Made by a program: the position numbers and the translations under genes
Shown: positions 7,322-14,282 of the stretch, piece by piece
Numbering within the stretch: position 1 is the first letter of the stretch
Layout: each line of letters begins with the position of its first letter
Assembly (NCBI RefSeq): GCF_034424525.1
Contig: NZ_CP139979.1
Location: 3,125,001-3,189,000, forward strand
Length of the DNA: 64,000 nt
Source of the DNA: Sphingobium yanoikuyae
GTDB lineage: Bacteria; Pseudomonadota; Alphaproteobacteria; Sphingomonadales; Sphingomonadaceae
Direction of reading: 5' to 3'
Notes under the pieces: generated by a model
The model's database searches: none
What the model was told of the DNA's origin: nothing
The model's input: only the letters and a program-made list of their open reading frames with translations

Positions 7322-10120
7322 ATGTCTCAGCAGAATCATCTCTATCTGGTCGACGGCAGCGGCTATATCTTCCGCGCCTATCACCAGCTTCCGCCGCTCA
7401 CCAACCAGCACGGCCAGCCAGTCGGCGCCGTCTATGGCTATACCACCATGCTCTGGAAGCTGGCCGAGGAGCTGGGCAAGGCGGAGGGGCCGACCCATCT
7501 GGCCGTCGTGCTGGACAAGGGCAGCCACACCTTCCGCAACGACATGTATGATCAGTATAAGGCGAACCGGCCGCCCGCGCCCGAGGATCTGGTGCCCCAG
7601 TTCCCGATGATCCGCGACGCCACCCGCGCCTTCTCGCTCCCCTGCATCGAGGAAGCCGGGTTCGAAGCCGACGACATCATCGCCAGCTACACCCAGGCCG
7701 CCGTGCGCGCCGGCTGGCATGTCACCATCGTCAGTTCCGACAAGGATCTGATGCAGCTGATCCAGCCCGGCGTCGACATGTACGACACGATGAAGAATGA
7801 GCGGCGCGGCGCCGACTATGTCATGGGCAAGTTCGGCGTGCTGCCCGAACAACTGGGCGACGTGCTGGCGCTGATGGGCGACAGCGTCGACAATGTGCCG
7901 GGCGTGCCGGGCATCGGCCCCAAGACCGCGGCCAAGCTGATCACCGAATATGGCACGCTGGAAGCGGCGCTGGACGCGGCCCCCGCGATGAAGAAGTCGA
8001 AGATGCAGGAAAACCTCATCGCCCACGCCGACATGGCGCGGCTGTCGCGCCGACTGGTCGCGCTGCATGACAGCATGGACCTGCCCGAGCCGCTGGACGA
8101 CCTGACCTTGAAGGGCATTCCCAAGGAGCCGTTGCAGGCCTTCCTGTCGCATCATGGCTTCAAGACCCTGCTCAACCGCCTGGGCGCGCCGGCCGCTGCG
8201 GTTGCGCTCGCCAGCACGGCCGCGGCGACCGGCAGCGCCGACGCGCCACCGCCGCCTCCCGTGGTCGAGGTCGAGCATCCGCCGATCGACTGCGCCCTCT
8301 ATGAAACCGTCACCACGGTCGAGGCGCTGCAGGTCTGGATCGACGAAGCCCGCGCGCTCGGCGTGGTCGCGGTCGATACAGAGACCGATGCGCTCGACAG
8401 CATGGAATCGGGCCTGGTCGGCATCAGCCTGTCCACCGGGCCGGGCCGCGCCTGCTACATCCCGCTCGCCCATCGCTCCGCCGACGACATGTTCGGCGAA
8501 GTGCCGCAGCAGATCCCGCTCGACGACGCCATCCGGTTGCTCAAGCCGCTGCTCGCCGACGATGCGGTGCTCAAGGTCGGCCATAATATCAAATATGACC
8601 TCAACGTCCTCGCCCGCGTCGGGCTGGAGGTGACGCCGATCGACGATTCGATGGTGATGAGCTTCGACCTCGACGCCGGCAAGTCGCTGGGCGGCCATGG
8701 CATGGACGAGGCGGCAAGCGTCCACCTCAACCACACATGCATCAGCTTCAAGGAAGTGACCGGCACCGGCAAGAAGGCGATCAGCTTCGCCCATGTGCCG
8801 CTCGACAAGGCCACCGCCTATGCCGCCGAGGATGCCGAGGTCACCTGGCGTCTGTGGCACAAGCTGTCGGGCCGCCTGCCGGCCGAGGGCGCGACGCGGG
8901 TCTACCAGTTGGTCGACCGGCCGCTGATCCCGGTGGTGGCCGGCATGGAGCGCCAGGGGATCAAGGTCGACCGCGAAGCCCTGTCACGCCTATCGGGCAG
9001 CTTCTCGCAGTCGATCGCCGGCCTTGAAGCCGAAATCCACGAACTCGCCGGCCATCCCTTCACCATCGGATCGCCGCAGCAGTTGGGCGTCGTGCTGTTC
9101 GATGAAATGGGCCTCAAAGGCGGCAAGAAGGGCAAGAGCGGCACCTACTCCACCGACGTCACCGTGCTGGAGAAGCTCAAAGCCGAAGGCTCCGCCATTT
9201 GCGGACTGGTGCTGGAATGGCGCCAGCTTTCCAAGCTCAAGTCGACCTATACCGACGCGCTGCAGCAGCAGATCAACCGCGACACCGGCCGGGTCCATAC
9301 CAGCTATTCGCTGACCGGCGCCCAGACTGGCCGCCTGTCCTCGACCGATCCCAACCTGCAGAATATCCCAATCCGCACCGAGATCGGCCGGCAGATCCGT
9401 CATGCCTTCGTCGCCGAACCCGGCAATGTCATCCTGGCGGCGGACTATAGCCAGATCGAACTGCGGCTGGCCGCGCACATGGCCGATGTCCCCGCGCTCA
9501 AGGACGCGTTCGAGCAGGGCGAAGATATTCATAACCGCACGGCCATGGAATTGTTCGGCGAGGTCAATCGCGACACGCGCGGCCGCGCCAAGACCATCAA
9601 CTTCGCGATCCTCTACGGCATTTCGCGCTGGGGCCTGGCCGGCCGGCTGGAAATCAGCGCCGAGGAGGCGCAGGACATGATCAGCCGCTATTATGAGCGC
9701 TTCCCCGGCATCAGCGTCTATATCAACGAGACGCTGGAAAAGGCGCGCGCCAACGGCTTCACCGAAACCCTGTTCGGCCGCAAGACCTGGTTCCCGCGCA
9801 TCAAGGCACCGGTCCAGCACGAACGGCAGGGCGCCGAACGCGCCGCGATCAACGCGCCGATCCAGGGCACCAGCGCCGACATCATCAAGCGGGCGATGGC
9901 GCGCATGGGCCCGGCGCTCGAGGCCGCCGGCCTGCCGCGCGTGCGCATGCTGCTGCAGGTGCATGACGAACTGGTGTTCGAACTGCCCGAAGCCGATGTC
10001 GAAGCCGCCAGCAAGGTGATCCGCCAGGTCATGGAAAGCGCCGCCGAACCGATGGTCAGCCTGTCCGTACCGCTGGGCGTGGAAATCGGCATCGGCCCAA
10101 GCTGGGGCGCGGCGCATTGA
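7322..10120 (+). CDS. polA: DNA polymerase I
   Basis: A 932-aa protein with all three polymerase I domains. The 5'-nuclease domain is N-terminal (DGSGYIFRAYH, the VVLDKG region, SSDKDLMQL, GDSVDNVPGVPGIGPKTA). The 3'-5' exonuclease domain at about residues 340-515 keeps its acidic residues in DTETDALD, NIKYDLNVL and YAAEDAEVT, so proofreading is probably active. The polymerase domain has motif A DYSQIELRLAAH, motif B KTINFAILYG and motif C VHDELVFE. Function: Okazaki fragment maturation and repair synthesis. It is monocistronic, and the first REP-like hairpin lies 55 bases after its stop. Confidence 0.97.
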   Translation: MSQQNHLYLVDGSGYIFRAYHQLPPLTNQHGQPVGAVYGYTTMLWKLAEELGKAEGPTHLAVVLDKGSHTFRNDMYDQYKANRPPAPEDLVPQFPMIRDATRAFSLPCIEEAGFEADDIIASYTQAAVRAGWHVTIVSSDKDLMQLIQPGVDMYDTMKNERRGADYVMGKFGVLPEQLGDVLALMGDSVDNVPGVPGIGPKTAAKLITEYGTLEAALDAAPAMKKSKMQENLIAHADMARLSRRLVALHDSMDLPEPLDDLTLKGIPKEPLQAFLSHHGFKTLLNRLGAPAAAVALASTAAATGSADAPPPPPVVEVEHPPIDCALYETVTTVEALQVWIDEARALGVVAVDTETDALDSMESGLVGISLSTGPGRACYIPLAHRSADDMFGEVPQQIPLDDAIRLLKPLLADDAVLKVGHNIKYDLNVLARVGLEVTPIDDSMVMSFDLDAGKSLGGHGMDEAASVHLNHTCISFKEVTGTGKKAISFAHVPLDKATAYAAEDAEVTWRLWHKLSGRLPAEGATRVYQLVDRPLIPVVAGMERQGIKVDREALSRLSGSFSQSIAGLEAEIHELAGHPFTIGSPQQLGVVLFDEMGLKGGKKGKSGTYSTDVTVLEKLKAEGSAICGLVLEWRQLSKLKSTYTDALQQQINRDTGRVHTSYSLTGAQTGRLSSTDPNLQNIPIRTEIGRQIRHAFVAEPGNVILAADYSQIELRLAAHMADVPALKDAFEQGEDIHNRTAMELFGEVNRDTRGRAKTINFAILYGISRWGLAGRLEISAEEAQDMISRYYERFPGISVYINETLEKARANGFTETLFGRKTWFPRIKAPVQHERQGAERAAINAPIQGTSADIIKRAMARMGPALEAAGLPRVRMLLQVHDELVFELPEADVEAASKVIRQVMESAAEPMVSLSVPLGVEIGIGPSWGAAH

Positions 10121-10175
10121 GAAAATCTAAGAAGCCAACATCTGCTGGCGTGACCGGACTGTCCCCCTCCACTCC

Positions 10176-10205
10176 CCGTCATGCCAGCGAAGGCTGGCAT
10201 CTCAC
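10176..10205 (+). repeat. REP-like hairpin, left copy flanking GIY-YIG gene
   Basis: A 30-bp unit that itself contains the palindrome ATGCCAGC-GAAG-GCTGGCAT (8-bp stem, 4-nt loop), with CCGTC before it and CTCAC after it. The identical unit occurs in inverted orientation at 10545-10574, so the two bracket the small nuclease gene symmetrically. Identity stops exactly at the unit edges. Confidence 0.9.
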
Positions 10206-10230
10206 TGCCTTTTGACGCAGCATCACGGCC

Positions 10231-10524
10231 ATGACGGGCGGCTGGGTCTATATCATGACGAACCGCGCTTATGGCGTGTTGTATATCGGCGTGACATCCA
10301 GCCTGCCGCATCGAACCATGCAGCATCGCGACGGGACGGGTTCGGACTTCTGTCGCCGATATGGTCTCGATCAACTGGTCTATGCCGAGCGGCATGCAGC
10401 GATCATCGACGCCATCGCCCGAGAAAAGGCGATGAAGGCATGGAAGCGTGAGTGGAAGGTGCGGTTGATCGAAGAGATCAATCCGCAATGGGCGGATCTG
10501 TTCGACACGCTGCACATGGAATGA
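10231..10524 (+). CDS. GIY-YIG nuclease superfamily small protein
   Basis: A 97-aa single-domain protein. The GIY-YIG core appears as VYIMTN followed by VLYIGVTS, then a catalytic-type Arg in the LPHRTMQHRDG segment, LVYAERH with Glu, and the C-terminal KAWKREWKVRLIEEINP typical of the UPF0213/YhbQ-like group. Sequence and size fit a stand-alone nuclease domain without a separate DNA-binding domain. It sits alone between two inverted REP-like hairpins, 25 and 20 bases from its ends. This recalls REPtron organisation, in which a nuclease gene (there a Y1 transposase) is bordered by the repeats it acts on. A mobilising role is inference. Confidence 0.9.
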   Translation: MTGGWVYIMTNRAYGVLYIGVTSSLPHRTMQHRDGTGSDFCRRYGLDQLVYAERHAAIIDAIAREKAMKAWKREWKVRLIEEINPQWADLFDTLHME

Positions 10525-10544
10525 AGCGTGGCGCCAGAAGAAAA

Positions 10545-10574
10545 GTGAGATGCCAGCCTTCGCTGGCATGACGG
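10545..10574 (-). repeat. REP-like hairpin, right copy (inverted) flanking GIY-YIG gene
   Basis: Perfect 30-bp reverse complement of 10176-10205, with the same 8-bp stem and 4-nt loop. Together the two copies could also pair as the long arms of a stem enclosing the whole 340-base gene segment. Confidence 0.9.
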
Positions 10575-10595
10575 AAGGAAGAAGTCCTCTCCACG

Positions 10596-10628
10596 AAAAA
10601 GGCCGGCCCCATCGGGACCGGCCTTTTT
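10596..10628. terminator. bidirectional terminator
   Basis: Stem AAAAAGGCCGG / CCGGCCTTTTT of 11 bp with an 11-nt loop. It has T-runs on both strands and lies between the convergent GIY-YIG and zinc-ribbon genes, so it can stop transcription from either side. Confidence 0.88.
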
Positions 10629-10629
10629 C

Positions 10630-10911
10630 TCAATCGAACAGCTCTTCCAGAAAGCTCTTCCTGCGTTTCTTCGGATAGCCGCGCCCGTCGTCGCGATAGT
10701 CGCGGTCGGGGCGGTAGCTCATCTGCGGCGCGGCGGGAGCCGGGGCCGGCTGAACGGAACGCTCGATGATCTTGTCGAGTTCGCCCCGGTCCAGCCAGAC
10801 GCCGCGACATTGCGGGCAATAGTCGATCTCCACCCCCTGCCGGTCGCTCATGTGGAGCCCCACATGGCAGACCGGGCAGAGCATGGCCGACACGGTGGCC
10901 TGGTCCCGCAT
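10630..10911 (-). CDS. TFIIB-type zinc-ribbon protein
   Basis: A 93-aa protein. The first half has paired cysteines CPVC and CPQC followed by RGVWLDRGELDKIIE, the signature of the bacterial zf-TFIIB family (PF13453-like). The second half is a charged, Pro/Arg/Asp-rich low-complexity tail ending KKRRKSFLEELFD. MLCPVCHV eleven residues in is an alternative start. Function of the family is not established. It lies 2 bases after the Bax-inhibitor-like gene on the same strand and is probably its operon partner. Confidence 0.85.
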   Translation of the reverse strand: MRDQATVSAMLCPVCHVGLHMSDRQGVEIDYCPQCRGVWLDRGELDKIIERSVQPAPAPAAPQMSYRPDRDYRDDGRGYPKKRRKSFLEELFD

Positions 10912-10913
10912 GC

Positions 10914-11636
10914 TTATTCGCGCTCGCCGGTCAGGCTCAGCAGCATCTGGAACAGGTTGACGAAGTTCAGGTAGAGCGACAGCGCGCCCATCACCTGCAT
11001 CTTCTGCGCCACCTCATGGCCGGCATAATAGAAATATTCCGACTTGATGCGCTGCACGTCCCAGGCGGTGAGGCTGGTGAAGACCACCACGCCGATGATC
11101 GAGATGACCATCGCCATGGCCGACGAGCCGATGAAGATGTTGATCAGGCTGGCGACGACGATGCCGATCAGGCCCATCATCAGGAAGCTGCCCATCTTGG
11201 TCAGGTCACGCTGGGTGGTATAGCCCCACAGCGCCATGGCGAGGAACATCACCGCCGCCGAGAAGAAGGCCTGGGCGATGCTGCCGCCGGTGAAGACCAG
11301 GAAGACGCTGCCCAGCGACACGCCCATCACCGCCGCGAAGGCGTAGAAGGCGGTGCGTGCGCCAGCCGTCGTCATCTTGTCGATGCGGAAGCTGAAGAAG
11401 AAGACAAAGGCCAGCGGCGCGAAGATCGCGACCCACTTCAGCGGCGTGCCGAAGATGGCAGCGGCCAGCACGGGGGTATTGCCGACCAGGGCGGCGACCA
11501 GGCCGGTGATGACCAGACCGATGCCCATGTTGCGGAAAACGCCGAGCATGTGCGCGCGCAGGCCAGCATCGGTCTGCGCCGTCTGGCTGGCACCATAGCC
11601 CGGCATGCGTACGGGATTGTTCACGGCTTCACTCAC
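10914..11636 (-). CDS. Bax inhibitor-1/YccA family membrane protein
   Basis: About 240 aa with seven hydrophobic helices, a conserved AWDVQRIKSEY segment and the C-terminal SLYLNFVNLFQMLL, both hallmarks of the BI-1/YccA (UPF0005) family. In E. coli the relative YccA modulates FtsH; BI-1 proteins conduct calcium in some bacteria. The start is uncertain: GTG at 11636 or GTG at 11624 (VNNPVRMPGYG); no ATG in frame fits. Homologues usually begin near the NNPVRMPGYG motif, so 11624 is a serious alternative. Confidence 0.85.
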   Translation of the reverse strand: MSEAVNNPVRMPGYGASQTAQTDAGLRAHMLGVFRNMGIGLVITGLVAALVGNTPVLAAAIFGTPLKWVAIFAPLAFVFFFSFRIDKMTTAGARTAFYAFAAVMGVSLGSVFLVFTGGSIAQAFFSAAVMFLAMALWGYTTQRDLTKMGSFLMMGLIGIVVASLINIFIGSSAMAMVISIIGVVVFTSLTAWDVQRIKSEYFYYAGHEVAQKMQVMGALSLYLNFVNLFQMLLSLTGERE

Positions 11637-11857
11637 TCCATCATAAATGTGGTTCGAGTGAGCCCGGTGCGGTCTCCTGCGGCAAAAAGAGGGGGGAATT
11701 GCCACAAAACCTGCACCGGGCGCACCCGATGCGGTCCGACATCGCGACCTGGATCAAGGGGGAAGAGATCCATGTCGCCAGAGGGGCCCGGTCCGCTCCA
11801 GCAATATCGGGTCGCCCGGACGATCGCGCAAGGCACCACCGCCCAAGCAACAATTTA

Positions 11858-12619
11858 TTACATTTGCCGCGCCGCCCCGACGCTGCGGATGAAGTCCCAC
11901 ACGGCCGATGCGAAGGGCGGGTGCCGCTCGTCCTTCCACTCGTCGACATGGTCGTACATGCGCGTCACCCCCTCCATCATCGCCGGCGTGGCGATGGCGG
12001 TGAAGGGCGCGAGCAGCGCCTGCCATTCGTCATAAAAGGCCCCGGCTGCGGCGCTGGCCGGATCGAGCGGCAGCGCCGCCTCTATCCGGGTGGTGAGGTC
12101 CGCCCATTGCGCGCTATAGGCCGCCTGATCGAAATCGGCCGGCATGTTGGGCATCGTCTCGGCAAAATCGGCCTCGGCCTGGGCGCTGATATAGCGGCCA
12201 CTGACCGCCTTCCATTCTTCTTGCATGGTCATGCTTTCTCCACTGCGGATCAGCGAGCAAAGGGTCGCGGCATCGAGCGGCTCGCCACGGTCGATGCGGG
12301 ACAAGGCAGTTTCCAGATGGCTGCGCGCCTGCGCCAGTTCCTGCGCCTGCGCGTCGATCGCCGCAATCTGCGCGCGCAGCAAAGCGCCAAGGTCGATCGG
12401 CCGGCCATCGAACAGGGTCTTGATCTGGGCGAGGCTCAGCCCCGCGCGCTTGAGCGCCAGCAATTCATGCAGCCGCGCCAGCTCGGCCGGGCCGAACAAG
12501 CGCCGTCCCGATGCGGTGCGCAACGGTGCAACCAGTCCACGCGCCTCATAGAAACGCAATGCCCGGCTGGTGAGGCCCGTGGCGCGGGCGATGGCGGCAA
12601 TATCCAATATATCGGTCAT
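11858..12619 (-). CDS. MerR family transcriptional regulator with TipAS-like effector domain
   Basis: A 253-aa protein. The N-terminal winged helix-turn-helix reads IAAIARATGLTSRALRFYEARGLV, followed by GRRLFGPAELARLHELLALKRAGLSLAQIKTL across a MerR domain, then a coiled-coil dimerisation helix. The C-terminal 130 residues are Trp-rich and helical, like the TipAS drug-binding domain. No N-terminal metal-binding cysteines are evident, so an organic ligand is more likely than a metal. The start ATG lies 14 bases from a 17-bp palindrome. It is divergent from cysS, but the palindrome is most simply its own operator. Confidence 0.85.
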   Translation of the reverse strand: MTDILDIAAIARATGLTSRALRFYEARGLVAPLRTASGRRLFGPAELARLHELLALKRAGLSLAQIKTLFDGRPIDLGALLRAQIAAIDAQAQELAQARSHLETALSRIDRGEPLDAATLCSLIRSGESMTMQEEWKAVSGRYISAQAEADFAETMPNMPADFDQAAYSAQWADLTTRIEAALPLDPASAAAGAFYDEWQALLAPFTAIATPAMMEGVTRMYDHVDEWKDERHPPFASAVWDFIRSVGAARQM

Positions 12620-12633
12620 GCCCCCTGCTACCG

Positions 12634-12650
12634 CTTGACCCAAGGTCAAG
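12634..12650. promoter_or_regulatory. palindromic operator upstream of merR-type gene
   Basis: CTTGACC-CAA-GGTCAAG, a perfect 7-3-7 inverted repeat. Its left half provides a TTGACC -35-like hexamer. MerR proteins bind palindromes lying in the promoter spacer, and this site lies just upstream of the regulator gene, so autoregulation is likely. Confidence 0.65.
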
Positions 12651-12716
12651 TTCAAGCGCTTTTTTGCGGTGCCCGCCCCGTTGACGATCGCGCCGTCTCG
12701 CGACATGGCTGGCGCC

Positions 12717-14219
12717 ATGAGCCAAGACCAGCATAGCGACGCGCCCCTGCGCCTGTTCAACAGCCTGACCCGGTCGATCGAGCCGTTCGCGCCGATCGAG
12801 CCCAACCATGCGCGCGTCTATAGCTGCGGCCCGACCGTCTATAATTATGCCCATATCGGCAATCTGCGCGCCTATGTGTTCGTCGACACGCTGCGCCGGA
12901 CCCTGCTGTGGAAGGGGCTGGACGTCACCCAGATCATCAACATCACCGATGTCGGCCATCTGACCTCGGATGCCGATGCCGGTGACGACAAGATGGAGGC
13001 GGCCGCCCGTGCCAGCGCCAAGAGCATCTGGGACATCGCGGCCCATTATACGCAGGCGTTCAAGGCTAATATCGCCGACCTCAACATCATGGCGCCCAGC
13101 GAATGGACGGTCGCGACCGACTATGTGCCGCAGATGATCGAATTTGCGCAGAAGATCGCCGACGCCCATTGCTACGAACTGGACAGCGGCCTCTATTTCG
13201 ACAGCTCGACCGTGCCCAATTATGGCGCGCTGGCCGGCGGTCGCGACGATGCCGCCCACGCCCGCATCGACCCGGTGGCGGGCAAGCGCAACCCGAGCGA
13301 CTTCGCCATCTGGCGCAAGTCGCCGCCGGGCGAGCAGCGCCAGATGGAATGGGACAGCCCCTGGGGCAAGGGCGCGCCGGGCTGGCACCTGGAATGCTCG
13401 GTCATGAGCCAGGCGCGCCTCGGACAACCGTTCGACATCCATACCGGCGGCATCGACCATCGCGAGATACATCATCCCAACGAGATCGCGCAGAACCAGG
13501 CCTATTGCGGCTGCACCGACACGCAGCCCGATTTCACCGGCGCGCGCTGGTGGATGCACAATAATTTCCTGGTCGACCGCCAGGGGAAAATGTCGAAGTC
13601 CAAGGGCGGCTTCACCACCCTGTTCAGCCTGGTCGATGCCGGCGTGCATCCGATCGCCTATCGCCTGCTGTGCCTGGGCGCCCATTATCGCAGCGAGCTG
13701 GAGTTCAGCGCCGACAATCTCGCCGCCGCGCTGACCCGCCTCAAGCGGCTGGTCATGGGGGTCGAGGGGCTGAAAAGCCGGGCCGAGGGCATCACCTGGC
13801 AGTCGGTGACGCTCGATTATCTGCGCGCCAATCTTCACCCCAAGCTGGTGCCGCTGCTGGAGCAGTTCGACGCCGCGATCGCCGACGACCTGATGACGCC
13901 CCGCGCTTTGCCGCTGCTGGAGGAAGCGATCAGCATGAAAAAGGTGCCGGTCGACGAGAAGCTCTGCCTCATCGCCGCGTTCGACCAGGCGCTGGGCCTG
14001 CGCCTGCTGGACCTCACCCGCGCCGAGTTGCGGGTGCAGCCCAAGGATGCGCAGATCACGCCGGAAGAGATCGAGGCCGAACTGGAACGCCGCACCGCCG
14101 CCCGCGCCGAGAAGGATTTCGCCCTGTCGGACGAGATTCGCGACGCGCTGATCGCGCGCGGGGTCGAGGTGATGGACGGCGATCCGCTGCGCTGGGACTG
14201 GCGCCTGACGCTGGCCTGA
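12717..14219 (+). CDS. cysS: cysteinyl-tRNA synthetase
   Basis: Charges tRNA-Cys. The 500-aa class I synthetase shows YSCGPTVYNYAHIGNLR, containing a zinc-ligand Cys and the HIGH equivalent, then GWHLECSVM (second zinc Cys) and the KMSKS loop as KMSKSKGGF. The anticodon-binding helical region and the usual C-terminal RTAARAEKDFALSDEIRD segment are complete. Start chosen at ATG 12717 (MSQDQHS); ATG 12705 is in frame and possible. The gene is monocistronic or leads into the CHAT gene 63 bases downstream. Confidence 0.96.
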   Translation: MSQDQHSDAPLRLFNSLTRSIEPFAPIEPNHARVYSCGPTVYNYAHIGNLRAYVFVDTLRRTLLWKGLDVTQIINITDVGHLTSDADAGDDKMEAAARASAKSIWDIAAHYTQAFKANIADLNIMAPSEWTVATDYVPQMIEFAQKIADAHCYELDSGLYFDSSTVPNYGALAGGRDDAAHARIDPVAGKRNPSDFAIWRKSPPGEQRQMEWDSPWGKGAPGWHLECSVMSQARLGQPFDIHTGGIDHREIHHPNEIAQNQAYCGCTDTQPDFTGARWWMHNNFLVDRQGKMSKSKGGFTTLFSLVDAGVHPIAYRLLCLGAHYRSELEFSADNLAAALTRLKRLVMGVEGLKSRAEGITWQSVTLDYLRANLHPKLVPLLEQFDAAIADDLMTPRALPLLEEAISMKKVPVDEKLCLIAAFDQALGLRLLDLTRAELRVQPKDAQITPEEIEAELERRTAARAEKDFALSDEIRDALIARGVEVMDGDPLRWDWRLTLA

Positions 14220-14282
14220 TGGCTTGACGCCGTCCTGGGTTCGACCCAAGACGATATCGGGTCGAGAAAAGTGGGGCGCATC

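Noticed and set aside
10176..10574. GIY-YIG segment as a classical insertion sequence
   Set aside because: No transposase, no target duplication that I can see, and the repeats are hairpin-forming units rather than plain terminal inverted repeats.
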